64,000 bases of DNA from Parabacteroides sp. PF5-9 (GCF_029893105.1 NZ_JARXWG010000005.1:1-64000), one strand, 5' to 3'; positions 52,688-62,920 are shown, counted from the stretch's first letter. Made by a program: numbers and translations. Notes: generated by a model from the letters alone, not told the origin.

Positions 52688-53215
52688 TTATGAGTGCCGG
52701 AATACATAACCGTCATCAAACCAGTAGTCGGTCATAAATAAGTCCCGGGCGAACTTTTCATAGTCGAAATAAGTTTTCGCAAATTCCGGCAGGTCGTAGC
52801 ATTCTTCAACGATTTCATACGCATAATCTTCTTCATCGTTGTATGCGCCCTGAAAGTCATCGTCGAAAGAGGAAATAAGGTCGTTTATATCTTTGGAACT
52901 AAGATCGTAGCTTTCGTGGTTCAGCCAAACCTCGAATGCTGCCTTTTTATCTTCGTCCATATCGTCTATGGCTTCGATAATTTCAAATATGTTATCGGAC
53001 AGCCAGCTTTCACCTATTAACCCGGAGGGTATATATTCCCAATCCTGAAACATCAGTTCCGGGTCTTCCTCGTCTTTGTGTAACTCGCGGCAAGCCTCGT
53101 AAAACTCTTCTTTATCGGAATAATCCGAAAGGTCTAACCACTTACCGAAAATTGAACCTTCATTATACTTAGCGTAAGTTCCTACATAAATCCGTGCTTC
53201 TGATATATTTTCCAT
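52688..53215 (-). CDS. ardA: ArdA-type antirestriction protein
   Basis: A 175-residue, strongly acidic protein (many D/E clusters such as DDMDEDKKA and SFDDDFQGAYNDEEDYAYE) of ArdA length. MENISEARIYVGTYAKYNEG is the typical opening and EFAKTYFDYEKFARDLF a typical late segment. ArdA mimics DNA and inhibits type I restriction enzymes, protecting the element on entry into a new host. It is encoded opposite to the excision genes and upstream of topB's 3' end. Confidence 0.92.
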   Translation of the reverse strand: MENISEARIYVGTYAKYNEGSIFGKWLDLSDYSDKEEFYEACRELHKDEEDPELMFQDWEYIPSGLIGESWLSDNIFEIIEAIDDMDEDKKAAFEVWLNHESYDLSSKDINDLISSFDDDFQGAYNDEEDYAYEIVEECYDLPEFAKTYFDYEKFARDLFMTDYWFDDGYVFRHS

Positions 53216-53780
53216 AACCTTAATTTTTAATCGGCATCTGCCGGGTTGATTTTTTATTCAGGTGCATTTCCGGTGTAGGAATTAGGGCTGTCAAGTATTC
53301 ACGGATAAAATACTACCCTGAACTTATACGGTGTGGAGATTTTTTCGGGAACCTGCAAGGCTTGTGCTTTACTGCCCGTTAAGATTCCGTAAACACCTTT
53401 GCGCCATGATAGAAAATAACCCATCGGGGCAGTTGCCGTATGCATTAAGGTGGAAAAATTGAAATGCCGGATTTTTAATGCTTACGCCTATGAATGATGG
53501 TTCTTATTTAATAATGTGGTTTTCTGCCGTAACCGATAAGGAAGATAAAAGGTGCTGCCGTTTAATCCGGACGAAAGAAAGAACCGTTAAGTGTAAGATT
53601 GGGAATATCCGGTTCATAAGGGGAAACGATGTCGCTTTATATATAAATGCGAGCCTTTGATATGGACGAAAAAAAGGCATCCGAAGCCTTGCCCCGGATG
53701 CCCACCACTAAAAGATCAATGTTAAACGACTATTCCGAATCGTAAAACAAAGTCTTTCAGTGGCAAAGATAATGAAGATT
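53216..53780. other. 565-bp region with at most one doubtful small gene
   Basis: Between ardA and the topB stop I see no confident gene. A 60-codon plus-strand frame at 53478-53660 (MLTPMNDGSYLIMWFSAV at the start) has plausible composition but no family and no clear promoter, so I do not call it. The upstream part contains the leader of ardA. Confidence 0.4.
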
Positions 53781-55889
53781 TTACTTAGAACGTCGTTTTT
53801 TGCTGCCTCCTTTATTCTGTGGGAACTCAAAGACTGTTTTATAGTCCGCATTGAATTTGACTGCTGCCTCAAATGTGCTTCCGGTTTTACTGCTTACGAA
53901 ACCTTTAATAAAGGCGGTCTTGCCGTTCATTAAAAGGTCTGTCAGTTGCCCGTCCGTCAGTTCCTTTTTAGCAATGGAACGCCACACGGTAAGCCCGCAA
54001 TTTTCATTCTGGCATTTGGCAACTATATTATAGATAACCACATTCCCGCTCTTGCATTTCGGACAGGGACAGGTATTTCGGTTATCCGTGCGTTCAATAG
54101 CAGTAGATAATAATTCTGCTGTTATCTGCGAAGCATAAACCTCTATTGCCTTATGGAATGTCGATGCCTCCATTTCACCCGATGCGATCTTATTCAGGGC
54201 TTGTTCCCATTGCCCGGTCATAGCAACGTCCGCAATCTTTTTGTCTTTCACTGCCAGATATACCACCAGCCCTTTGTTTGTCGGGACAAGGGATTTTTTC
54301 TCGCGTACAATATATTCACGCGAAAATAGGGTTTCGATAATAGCAGCGCGGGTCGCGGGCGTTCCGATACCGCAGTCTTTAATAGCCTCTCGTTCTTCCT
54401 CGTTCTCTATCTCCTTTGCGCAGCTCTCCATCGCCGCAAGCAATGAACTTTCCGTGTGAAGCGGCCGGGGTTTAGTTTGCTTCTCCTGAATCTCGCAATC
54501 ACGAATAGACAGGCTATCCCCTTCAATGAGGGTGGGAAGAACTGCCGTATCATCCTCATCGTTTGGCTCGTCCTTAGAATTAAATACTGCCCTCCAACCG
54601 GGGACGAGCGTAACGTTTCCTTTGCAGGAAAAGTGTACGCCGCCCGCGTCAAGCGATACGGTGGTGTTCTCTTTGATGCAACGTTCGCCGAAGGCTTCAA
54701 GCATACGCCCGGCAACCATATCGTAGATAAGCTGTTCGTCTTTGGATAATCCCGTAGCGGGATCTTCCGTAATAATCAGCGCATGGTGGTCGGTTACTTT
54801 CGTATCATCAACCGAACGGGTATTGAGCGTAGTGTCGAATCTGCTGTCAATATACCCTCCGAAATCGGGATGCGAACGAAGCATGGCGATCAGGTGAGGT
54901 ATTACCTCCAGTACATCTTCCGAAATATAGCGGCTGCCTGTGCGGGGATATGAGATTTTCTTTGCTTCGTATAACGCTTGTACAATTGTCAGGGTCTTAT
55001 CCGCTGAAAATCCGTGCTTGCTGTTGGCTTCTTTTTGGAGAGTGGTAAGGTCATACAGTAAGGGCGGTTCCTGTTTAACCTCTTTACGTTCCACCCCCGT
55101 AACCTTAACCACTCCGACAGCTTTGACCTGTGCTGTAACTTCTTCGGCAATGGTTCGGGTAACGAACTTATCCACCGAAAGGGCGGGAAATGCCACAGCA
55201 TCTTTCGCCGTATGCAGTTTCAATCGGAAATAGGTTTGCGGCTTGAAATCCTTGTTTTCAAGGTATCGGCTACAAATAATCGCCAGTGTCGGAGTCTGTA
55301 CTCTGCCCAGCGACCAAACACCATAACCTGCCGAGATTGAAAGTGCCTGACTTGCGTTCAATCCCACTAACCAGTCAGCGGTACTGCGGGCTTTCGCCGA
55401 AGCATAGAGGTTGTCGTAATCGCTTCCCGGACGTAAGGTTTGGAAACCATCGCGGATGGCGCGGTCGGTAAGTGAGCTTATCCACAAACGGCGAAACGGA
55501 AGTGAACTGCCTATATATTCAAATATATAGCGGAATATAAGTTCTCCTTCTCGTCCGGCATCGGTGGCTACAATTATTTCATCCCCGCTATTAAACAACT
55601 CTTTGATTACTTTAAGCTGTTTCATTACACCGGGGTCGTTCTTATACTCTTTGCCCTCTTTTACCTGACGGGGCAACAGCTTAAATTCTTTTGGGAGTAT
55701 CGGCAGGTTCTCACGCTTAAAGCCCTCGATGCCGTAATGCTCCGGCATGGCAAGCCCGACCAAATGTCCAAAAGCCCACGTAACAGCATACCCGTTACCC
55801 TCTATATAGCCATCTTTTTTATTGTTTGCACCGATTATGGCTGCTATACTCTTAGCCACAGACGGTTTTTCTGCAATTATAATTTTCAT
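53781..55889 (-). CDS. topB: topoisomerase III (TopB), ICE-borne
   Basis: A 702-residue type IA topoisomerase. The TOPRIM domain opens with MKIIIAEKPSVAKSIA and has DAGREGE at 110-116; the active-site Tyr is Y314 in ISYPRTGSR. The C-terminal region (about 610-645) has a four-Cys zinc motif (CPCPKCKSG ... CQNENCG). CTnDOT carries a homologue (exc) in the same relative position that has topoisomerase activity but is not strictly needed for excision. It may unlink DNA during transfer. Confidence 0.95.
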   Translation of the reverse strand: MKIIIAEKPSVAKSIAAIIGANNKKDGYIEGNGYAVTWAFGHLVGLAMPEHYGIEGFKRENLPILPKEFKLLPRQVKEGKEYKNDPGVMKQLKVIKELFNSGDEIIVATDAGREGELIFRYIFEYIGSSLPFRRLWISSLTDRAIRDGFQTLRPGSDYDNLYASAKARSTADWLVGLNASQALSISAGYGVWSLGRVQTPTLAIICSRYLENKDFKPQTYFRLKLHTAKDAVAFPALSVDKFVTRTIAEEVTAQVKAVGVVKVTGVERKEVKQEPPLLYDLTTLQKEANSKHGFSADKTLTIVQALYEAKKISYPRTGSRYISEDVLEVIPHLIAMLRSHPDFGGYIDSRFDTTLNTRSVDDTKVTDHHALIITEDPATGLSKDEQLIYDMVAGRMLEAFGERCIKENTTVSLDAGGVHFSCKGNVTLVPGWRAVFNSKDEPNDEDDTAVLPTLIEGDSLSIRDCEIQEKQTKPRPLHTESSLLAAMESCAKEIENEEEREAIKDCGIGTPATRAAIIETLFSREYIVREKKSLVPTNKGLVVYLAVKDKKIADVAMTGQWEQALNKIASGEMEASTFHKAIEVYASQITAELLSTAIERTDNRNTCPCPKCKSGNVVIYNIVAKCQNENCGLTVWRSIAKKELTDGQLTDLLMNGKTAFIKGFVSSKTGSTFEAAVKFNADYKTVFEFPQNKGGSKKRRSK

Positions 55890-55924
55890 TTTAACATTGA
55901 TTTTTTAGTGGTTGAAAAAATAGA

Positions 55925-57490
55925 TTACATCTTGCGCCCCTTGCCTTTCTTCGGAGCATCAGGAGATTTCTTTTGTTCCTGTTTCTGCTCCTTCTTCTCC
56001 GCTTGCTTTTCGGTAGGCTGCGACTGACCTTTCTTTAGGGGTTCGGTCGAATGCTTGGTCGCTTCGTTGGTCTTACCCTCGTTATTGACTGCGACCTGCG
56101 TTTTACTCTCGGCGGCAGGTTTAATGTTCTGTGTATTTTGTGCCGCCTGCTTTGCCTCGATAGCCCGTACCTGATCGGGGTGCTTGGTGGTGTGGCGAAC
56201 CTTACCCCTGTTTTCGTCAATCCATACCCACGCATTGTACTTTTGTCCTTTCTGGTCGGTGGCTTCCACCTTTTGCGATCCCGAAGCATCCTGCTGTTGT
56301 TTGGGTTTCTGTGCTTCCATGTCCTTGATAAAGACAGGCTCTTTGTTGCATAGCTTGTCGAAATCCTCACGGGAAAGTTGTACACCGCCCTGTTTGGAAT
56401 AAACCCATATTTCACCGAGTTTGCGGGCTTTAGGCATTTTCTGTTCCTGACCTTCTGCCTGCCCCTCTCCCTGCTTTGCTCGCCGCTCTTGGTTGAACTG
56501 CTGGCGTTGCTCATCGCTGAACTTAAAGTCGAAATTCTTGCTTGCAGCGTTGTACTGCACGAAGCGGTCAATCTTCTGCGGTTGTTCACCCTGCTTCGTT
56601 TTCTTATCCATACCCTCAATCCAAACGGCTTTACCCTCTTTCAATCCTTGCTGTTGTTCTTCGGAAAGAGGGGTATTTTTCAAGGTCTGCGGAATATAAA
56701 TATCCTTCAACGTCATAGCCTCAAAGCGATTGGTAAGTTTGTCAAGGGAGATAAGCGAAGGCACTTTTTCGCCTCCGGCTACGGGTTCGAGATCGAACAC
56801 ACGCCCGCCGTGCCCTGTCTTTTGGAACTGCTCTTTATCCTGATCGGTAAAGACAACTCCCATAAAAGGTTTTTCAAAATCGGGCTGCTCCTGCTTAGGA
56901 TGGGTCGCGATTTTGATACTACCGTCCGGCTGCTGTTCCAACGATAAGCGGGCTTGCATGGGAAACTCCTGTCCGTCAACGGCAGGTTTTATATCGACCA
57001 GACTGGGCGACTTATGCCCGTAAACCATTGCCTTGAGAGCATCTTGCAAGCTCTCACCGGAAACGCCTAACTTTTCGACCTCTTTCCAGTTGAGCTTATT
57101 CAGGTCTAATGGTTGATACTTGCCTGTAAACTCTACCTCTATGCGTATCTTACCGTCAAATTTGACACGGTACGGGTCGAGTGCCTTGTCTTTGTGGTCA
57201 ATACGGATTAGTTTGTCGAGGAAAGCCGCAACCTTATCTACGGCTGATGCGGTAACAGCATAAACGCCCGTATGCGATGGGTGGCTGAACTGTGCCGAGA
57301 ACTTCTTGAAGAAATTCTCCAATGCATTGCCGTTGGTGTCAATCTTCATAAACTGGTCGGCATTCTCTTTCTTGGGATCGACTGTTTTTAGTTTGCCGTC
57401 CTGTTCTCCTGCGATGACTTTGAGTTTGCCATCTTCGCCCTGTGTCAGAAAGACTTTAGGCTCTTCATTTTTTACTTTTTTTTCGTCCAT
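55925..57490 (-). CDS. DUF4099/DUF3945 protein of the mobile element
   Basis: A 521-residue protein. The N-terminal part (about 1-130) resembles DUF4099 (KFSAQFSHPSHTGVYAVTAS), followed by DUF3945-type repeats (LKDIYIPQTLKNTPLSEEQQ; LREDFDKLCNKEPVFIKDM-like). The C-terminal 150 residues are Lys/Gln/Glu-rich and disordered, with a basic end (KKGKGRKM). Function is unknown; such proteins accompany topB in Bacteroidetes ICEs. The frame is open to 57514, but the ATG at 57490 (MDEKKVKNEEP) fits better. Confidence 0.85.
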   Translation of the reverse strand: MDEKKVKNEEPKVFLTQGEDGKLKVIAGEQDGKLKTVDPKKENADQFMKIDTNGNALENFFKKFSAQFSHPSHTGVYAVTASAVDKVAAFLDKLIRIDHKDKALDPYRVKFDGKIRIEVEFTGKYQPLDLNKLNWKEVEKLGVSGESLQDALKAMVYGHKSPSLVDIKPAVDGQEFPMQARLSLEQQPDGSIKIATHPKQEQPDFEKPFMGVVFTDQDKEQFQKTGHGGRVFDLEPVAGGEKVPSLISLDKLTNRFEAMTLKDIYIPQTLKNTPLSEEQQQGLKEGKAVWIEGMDKKTKQGEQPQKIDRFVQYNAASKNFDFKFSDEQRQQFNQERRAKQGEGQAEGQEQKMPKARKLGEIWVYSKQGGVQLSREDFDKLCNKEPVFIKDMEAQKPKQQQDASGSQKVEATDQKGQKYNAWVWIDENRGKVRHTTKHPDQVRAIEAKQAAQNTQNIKPAAESKTQVAVNNEGKTNEATKHSTEPLKKGQSQPTEKQAEKKEQKQEQKKSPDAPKKGKGRKM

Positions 57491-57622
57491 AATAAATATG
57501 TTTTTATTCTGCATTAATATTAATGCAGAACGAAAGTAAGCCTAAGTAATGGATTGACTGCAAGGTTTTAACGCAGTGGAGGCTTGTGTCCGGGGTTGTC
57601 TAATGTATTTTGTTATAAGAAG

Positions 57623-57650
57623 AAAAAGCCATCCAAAACGGATGGCTTTT
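57623..57650 (-). terminator. terminator of the mobABC operon
   Basis: AAAAGCCATCC (57624-57634) pairs perfectly with GGATGGCTTTT (57640-57650) across a 5-nt loop. On the minus strand a T run follows. It lies 8 bases after the mobC stop at 57659. Confidence 0.85.
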
Positions 57651-57658
57651 GTGCTTTT

Positions 57659-59668
57659 TTATTCTTCCTTTGGTAACAAATGGCAAAGGTCGGGATCGTC
57701 CTTAATGCGTTGCAATTCATCGGCAACAATCTGTTTGGTTTCGGCTTTGATGCGGTCGTAATTCTCCTTAATCATTTCCTTCATACGATCAACTCCGTTT
57801 TCATCTACAAAGTTGGTGATAATGGGTATTTTACGGTACGCTTTCGTTTCAGCGGCTACACGCTCGTTATCGACTACGATTTCGCAATGAAAAATCTTCT
57901 GTTCAATACGTTCATCGAAGTTATCCGCTACCGCACCCACAAACATACCTTGCGTAAGATTGGATATTTTGGAAGGTGGTATCAGGCTATCCATTTGTGT
58001 AGAAATGGAAGTCGATTTATCGTTCCGGTTTATCGTCATGGACTGGCGTTTCTGTAACACTTTCCCGAAACGGTCGGACAGCGTTTTTGCCGTATCGCCG
58101 ACTACCTGACCGGAAAAGATATTCCCTACGGTGTTCATCACGACAGCGGCTTCCTTATCTCCGTAATCGCGCTTTAGCTGCGAAAAGTCCTGAAAGCCCA
58201 ACAATACGGCAACCTTGTTGCTCCGGGCGGTGGCTATCAGGTTATCCAACCCCTTAAAATAGATAGTCGGCAACTCATCAATGATAACCGAAGATTTGAG
58301 TTGCCCCTTTTTATTAATCAGCTTCACGATACGGGAATTATACAATCCCAATGCCGCCCCGTATATATTCTGACGGTCGGGATTATTTCCCACGACCAAC
58401 ATTTTCGGGTCGTCCGGATTATTAATATCCAGCGTAAATTCATCACCTGACATTACCCAATATAATTGCGGACTAATCATACGGGAGAGCGGAATTTTTG
58501 CACTCGCAATCTGCCCCTGCAACTGGTCGGCAGCACCAGATTTCCACGCATCCATAAAGGGGGAAAGGTAGTTTTCCAAGTCGGGATAAGAGGTCAGAAT
58601 CGGGAAAATATCTTCATAACTTTTATTCAAAAACTCTATGGCATGGGGAAAGGTACAATACTTCCCGTCCTTATAAATCCGCAGATACCAGATGAGAGCA
58701 GCGAAAAGGATAATCGGGGATTCCACGAAGAAGTCGCCCTGTTTCTGTACCCACGTCCGGTTCAAATTAAGCATTATCGTATATGCCGATTCATAGGCAT
58801 CCGAAATATCATCCATGAAAGAGGGGTTAATCGGATTGCAACGGTGCGAACGGGAAGGATCGTCAAAGTTAATCACATAGAAAGTCGGTACTTTCTCATA
58901 GCCTTCGCGGTTGTTTAACAGGTGGTTATAGGCAATAGTCGAGAGGTCGGGAAACTTGAAATCGTAAATATAACCCGTATAGCCCTTCTCGATTTGCTGT
59001 TTGATGAACTGGTTTACAACGGCATAGGATTTACCTGAACCCGGCGTACCCAAAACGATAGCTGCCCTGAACGGATTTACAACGTTTATCCAACCTTTCC
59101 ACTGCTTCTTTTTATACCAGAATTTCGTAGGCAGGTTTACCGAATAGTCGTTTACCATCAGCTTAGTTTCCTGCATAAACGATTCGTTTTCCGTGTTGAA
59201 AACATCGTCAAACATATTGTTTTTGAGTAAGCGGCTTATCCATGTACCCGCCATCAATAATAATATGTAGCCTACCGAAATGCTGAAAATGTAAAACCCG
59301 GCATTGGCTACTTTGGGTAACGGCAATGCCAATAGCCACCAGTTCAGAAAGAACAGGACGAAACCAATACCGAGGCATACATAGATTTTCGTCCATGTAA
59401 TCTTTTCCTCTTTCACGCCCTTTGTTCCCAGACAGGACAAAGCGAGAAATACCACTGCGAATACTTTAGTTATCAGAATTGAGCTAAACAGTCCTGCCGT
59501 CCGTTGGAAATTCATCAGGATTTTATCGACTACCCCGATATTGATTCCCCACTCGTGCATTGCCTCGTAACAGAACCAATACACATTTATCACTACAAAT
59601 AGTATAGAGAGCGCACGCATAAAGTCCATTACTTTAGCCAAGCCCCTCAAATCATCTTCATTTTGCAT
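57659..59668 (-). CDS. mobC: MobC, VirD4/TraG-type coupling protein
   Basis: A 669-residue coupling ATPase that links the relaxosome to the transfer channel. Four membrane helices lie within residues 1-150, then Walker A GTPGSGKS at 207-214 and Walker B VIIDELPTIY. The C-terminal part contacts substrates. Its place after mobB and mobA and its length match mobC of CTnDOT-family elements. The start is 34 bases downstream of the mobB stop. Confidence 0.93.
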   Translation of the reverse strand: MQNEDDLRGLAKVMDFMRALSILFVVINVYWFCYEAMHEWGINIGVVDKILMNFQRTAGLFSSILITKVFAVVFLALSCLGTKGVKEEKITWTKIYVCLGIGFVLFFLNWWLLALPLPKVANAGFYIFSISVGYILLLMAGTWISRLLKNNMFDDVFNTENESFMQETKLMVNDYSVNLPTKFWYKKKQWKGWINVVNPFRAAIVLGTPGSGKSYAVVNQFIKQQIEKGYTGYIYDFKFPDLSTIAYNHLLNNREGYEKVPTFYVINFDDPSRSHRCNPINPSFMDDISDAYESAYTIMLNLNRTWVQKQGDFFVESPIILFAALIWYLRIYKDGKYCTFPHAIEFLNKSYEDIFPILTSYPDLENYLSPFMDAWKSGAADQLQGQIASAKIPLSRMISPQLYWVMSGDEFTLDINNPDDPKMLVVGNNPDRQNIYGAALGLYNSRIVKLINKKGQLKSSVIIDELPTIYFKGLDNLIATARSNKVAVLLGFQDFSQLKRDYGDKEAAVVMNTVGNIFSGQVVGDTAKTLSDRFGKVLQKRQSMTINRNDKSTSISTQMDSLIPPSKISNLTQGMFVGAVADNFDERIEQKIFHCEIVVDNERVAAETKAYRKIPIITNFVDENGVDRMKEMIKENYDRIKAETKQIVADELQRIKDDPDLCHLLPKEE

Positions 59669-59702
59669 AATTGTAAAAATTAAATTGTTATTACTTCAAA
59701 TT

Positions 59703-60971
59703 TTATAGCTGCCTGCCGTATCTGCGCTTCTTCTTTTTCTTGCGCTTGATAGTCGGCTGGTTGTTGTCCTGCCCCTGTGTTTCGGGGGTAAGGACAGATA
59801 ACAAGCTACCCGCCGCATCATCAACCGTAGAATGCCCGGCTTGCGGTTGCTTGTCGGTAGTGGATTTATCAGTCTGGCGTAGGTTATCGGACTGTTTCGG
59901 CTGTTGGGTTTGCAGATCCTCGCGGAGCGAATCATCTGCGAACCGTTCGTTAAGAACATTCGCTGAAAACTCTTTACCCAGACGCGAGCCGTTCAATACC
60001 GCCCGTTCGTTATGGTTGATAAACGTAGCCCCGAATATGCGCCCTTCATCATTCCGGCGAAGAACCAAGTCAATACCTTTCTTCTGCAATGCCGCTCGGA
60101 ACTCGCTTTCGGTGCGGGTACTATTCAAGGCTTCGGAAACCACCGCGCGGGTACAAGCTGTAACGCCGTCCGCTTTGATTGTTTCTTTCGATGTGCCAAA
60201 CTTATTTTCCAAAGCCTCAATACCGAGAGCTTTACCGAACAGGGAGGATTTCAAAGGCTTACGGACACGGTTGCCCTCGCTATCCAATGCCGAGTAAACC
60301 AATCCCCGGTAAGGTTTACCTTTATTCTCCCCTTTGATTTCCTCCACGCCTACATTATATAATGAGAGCAGGGCGCGATACTCGCCGAGCGTTTGGAAGC
60401 GGTACATTTCGGAAAGCGGCTTGATAACGTTTGCCACCTGTTTTTTTAAGTTCCCCTGGCTAACGTTTACCGGAGCAAGCTGCCACGCCTCACCCTGCTT
60501 CTGACCTTTGGCGGGAATCAGATTGTATTTCCGTTCCAAATCTTCTATAATAGCTGCACTGCGCCGTTTCTCCATTTTGTCGGAAACGGGCCTGCCGTCA
60601 GGCTGCACCCGTGAACCGACAATGTGAATATGCTGTCGGTCGATGTCCTCATGCTTAAAAATTATATAAGGCTGATTGCCATAGCCGAGGCGTTCCATGT
60701 ATTCACGTCCGATGTCCGATAGTTGCTGATCGGTCAGCTTATCGTCGGGATGTGGATTCAGTGAAATATGGATTGCGGGATTTTTGGTAGTGATGTGTGC
60801 AGGCATCATACGTTCAAAATCAGTCATACTTGCCCCGATACTGAACACTCCGTCGGCAGGTTCCAGTATTAAATTTGTACCTAAAACCTTACCCAAACCT
60901 TCGTCCACTTTCTCCTGATTGTAGGAAAGTGCGCCGTACAGATTGCTTCCGTGAGAGATTTTCGCCACCAT
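59703..60971 (-). CDS. mobB: MobB relaxase
   Basis: A 422-residue relaxase that nicks oriT and stays bound to the transferred strand. The N-terminal nuclease domain has a candidate catalytic Tyr (LSYNQE, residue 17) and histidines AIHISLNPHP (68, 74) and HEDIDRQHIHIVGS (107, 114, 116), the metal-binding triad type. The C-terminal third is Gln/Lys-rich, ending in a basic tract (KRKKKKKRR). It starts 3 bases after the mobA stop. Confidence 0.93.
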   Translation of the reverse strand: MVAKISHGSNLYGALSYNQEKVDEGLGKVLGTNLILEPADGVFSIGASMTDFERMMPAHITTKNPAIHISLNPHPDDKLTDQQLSDIGREYMERLGYGNQPYIIFKHEDIDRQHIHIVGSRVQPDGRPVSDKMEKRRSAAIIEDLERKYNLIPAKGQKQGEAWQLAPVNVSQGNLKKQVANVIKPLSEMYRFQTLGEYRALLSLYNVGVEEIKGENKGKPYRGLVYSALDSEGNRVRKPLKSSLFGKALGIEALENKFGTSKETIKADGVTACTRAVVSEALNSTRTESEFRAALQKKGIDLVLRRNDEGRIFGATFINHNERAVLNGSRLGKEFSANVLNERFADDSLREDLQTQQPKQSDNLRQTDKSTTDKQPQAGHSTVDDAAGSLLSVLTPETQGQDNNQPTIKRKKKKKRRYGRQL

Positions 60972-60974
60972 TTT

Positions 60975-61406
60975 TTACAGGTATTTCACCTTAAACTGCT
61001 CGCATAGCTTCATCACTTCGCGCCCGATCCCCGCCAGTTCTACGGTCGCTTTTTCCAATTTATAGAGCAATACGAGAGCTTTTTTCTCCCCGAAATTGCT
61101 GTGCAATTCCTTTACAATCTGGTTGTAATTCACGCCAACGCTGCGGAATTGGCTATGCAATGCGGTCAGCTTTGCAGTAAATTCGACAGCCGATGCGTCC
61201 GTTTTTACTACCCGGAACTCATCGCCAAAGATGCGCGCTGAGATAAAAGCAGACAGCGATTGTACGCCTGACTGCTCGAACATGGCAAGAAATCCGGCAT
61301 GCTGGGTGTCCGTCAGGTTCACCGTCAGCCGATGTTTTGCCGGGTCGTTCTTCGGGGGTCTGCCCCCCTTTCCCCGTTTGCGGGGTTCTCTTTTTTCTTC
61401 GTTCAT
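60975..61406 (-). CDS. mobA: MobA relaxosome accessory protein
   Basis: A 143-residue protein with a basic N-terminus (EPRKRGKGGRPPKND), a ribbon-helix-helix-like segment (HRLTVNLTDTQHAGFLAMFE) and a helical C-terminus containing VNYNQIVKELHSNF, as in MobC/relaxosome proteins of the Bacteroides type. It binds oriT and aids the relaxase. Naming follows CTnDOT, where mobA is the first gene of the mob operon. Leader and oriT lie upstream. Confidence 0.9.
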   Translation of the reverse strand: MNEEKREPRKRGKGGRPPKNDPAKHRLTVNLTDTQHAGFLAMFEQSGVQSLSAFISARIFGDEFRVVKTDASAVEFTAKLTALHSQFRSVGVNYNQIVKELHSNFGEKKALVLLYKLEKATVELAGIGREVMKLCEQFKVKYL

Positions 61407-62160
61407 AACATTAATCTTTTAGTGGTTATATGAACGCTACGGACGGCTCATGCCGGCTTAATTTTTCCCGACTTCGGAGAGGAAAATCCCCTCTGGAAGA
61501 GCAAGAGGTTGATGCTGCAAAAAACGAAGTTTGCTGCAATCAACACATCTTGCTATTTGCCAAAATGCAAATACGTTTTGCCCGCAAGGGGCATCTTTCC
61601 ATCCCGAATTTTTCGGGATATAAGACTGCCCCCTGACCGGGCAATTTATGAGTGCCGAGTCTATCTTAAAAATCGGCATGAATACCCCGTAACGTTTCAT
61701 GCTGCAAAGTTATGTTGAATAAATAATACGCTGTATATCAGCAAGTATAGACAATGCCGGACACAAGCTACCACCCCTCGAAAATATAGTGCAAGTGTGA
61801 AAAAGAAGGCGTTTATTTGCCCCCGGATTTGAATAATTGAGTAGTTGAAACTTTGATTTTTCAGTGTCGTGTTTAATCATGAAAATGTATAAAAACAGAC
61901 ACATGAATAAGAATAGAAATGAACGCACGAATGACAGGTCATACATATTCTTAAACAGCAAAATTCAATCCTGCATAAATGATTATGAATGCAAGCATAT
62001 AAATGCTCAAACGCATAAACGCATGAGTGCTTAAACGCTTAAACATTCAATCATGCAAAACTGAATATGTGATTTATTGAGTGTGAAGACAGATACACAG
62101 GCATACGTGCATTTGCAATAACATAAAATCAACTGATTGTATAATTAAAAATTCAAGAAC
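61407..62160. other. probable oriT and divergent mob/tra leader region
   Basis: This 754-base gap separates the divergent mobA and traA genes. In CTnDOT-type elements the transfer origin lies next to mobA. Visible structure: an inverted repeat AGAGG/CCTCT (61478-61494) near mobA, GCTG/CAGC around 61732-61743, and octamer repeats at 61985-62056. The nick site cannot be read directly. No protein gene is supported. Confidence 0.55.
61985..62056 (+). repeat. degenerate tandem octamer repeats upstream of traA
   Basis: Nine consecutive 8-bp units share a pattern near AAACGCAT: ATGAATGC, AAGCATAT, AAATGCTC, AAACGCAT, AAACGCAT, GAGTGCTT, AAACGCTT, AAACATTC, AATCATGC. The array ends 104 bases before the traA start. 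An 8-bp period is not a multiple of 3 and does not match one helical turn, so the array is neither a protein repeat nor a simple one-face operator. Confidence 0.7.
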
Positions 62161-62913
62161 ATGAAACAGCCTATTTATGTGGCATTCTCGACCCAAAAGG
62201 GCGGAGCCGGAAAGACAACCCTTACTGTGCTGATAGCTTCCTATCTGCACTATGTGAAAGGAAAGAATGTAGCGGTAATCGACTGCGACTACCCGCAGCA
62301 CTCCATTTTTGAAATGCGCGAGCGCGATTTTAAGATGGTGGATGAGGACGAATTTTATAAGGGTATGGCGTATGAGCAAGTTACCCGGTTAGAGGGCAAG
62401 AAGTTTTACCCTATCGTGGAAAGTAACCCGCAGGAAGCTTTGAACGATGCGGACGAACTATGCGAAAAAGAAGAGTATGATTATATCTTTTTTGATCTGC
62501 CCGGAACGCTCAACAATAAGGACTTAATCATAGCCCTTGCCAACATGGATTATATCATTGCCCCTATTGCTGCCGACCGGGTGGTAATGGAAAGTACCCT
62601 TAACTATATGATCTCCGTAAGGGATAATATAGTGAGTACAGGAAAATCCAATATCAAAGCCATGTACCTGCTTTGGAATATGGTCGATGGCAGGGAAAAA
62701 TCCGACCTGTACGAAGTTTACGAGGGAGTAATTAAAGAACTGGAATTTACCACCTTGAAAACCTTTATCCCGAACAGCCTGCGTTTCCGCCGGGAACAAT
62801 CGGAAAGCCGCCGACCGTTGTTCCGTTCAACTCTTTTCCCTGTGGATAAAAGCCTTATCAAAGGCAGTAACATCGAAGAACTGTCGGACGAATTACTGGA
62901 AATCCTAAAGTAA
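62161..62913 (+). CDS. traA: TraA, ParA-like ATPase
   Basis: A 250-residue P-loop ATPase of the ParA/MinD group with the deviant Walker A KGGAGKTT (13-20), Walker A' region VIDCDYPQHS and Walker B YIFFDLPGT. In Bacteroidetes ICEs traA is the first gene of the transfer operon; the role is unclear, perhaps positioning or partition of the element. It is 7 bases upstream of traB. Confidence 0.92.
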   Translation: MKQPIYVAFSTQKGGAGKTTLTVLIASYLHYVKGKNVAVIDCDYPQHSIFEMRERDFKMVDEDEFYKGMAYEQVTRLEGKKFYPIVESNPQEALNDADELCEKEEYDYIFFDLPGTLNNKDLIIALANMDYIIAPIAADRVVMESTLNYMISVRDNIVSTGKSNIKAMYLLWNMVDGREKSDLYEVYEGVIKELEFTTLKTFIPNSLRFRREQSESRRPLFRSTLFPVDKSLIKGSNIEELSDELLEILK

Positions 62914-62920
62914 TGCGGCT

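Noticed and set aside
53478-53660. 60-codon frame between ardA and topB
   Set aside because: Plausible composition, but no family, ribosome binding site or promoter; recorded only as a possibility.
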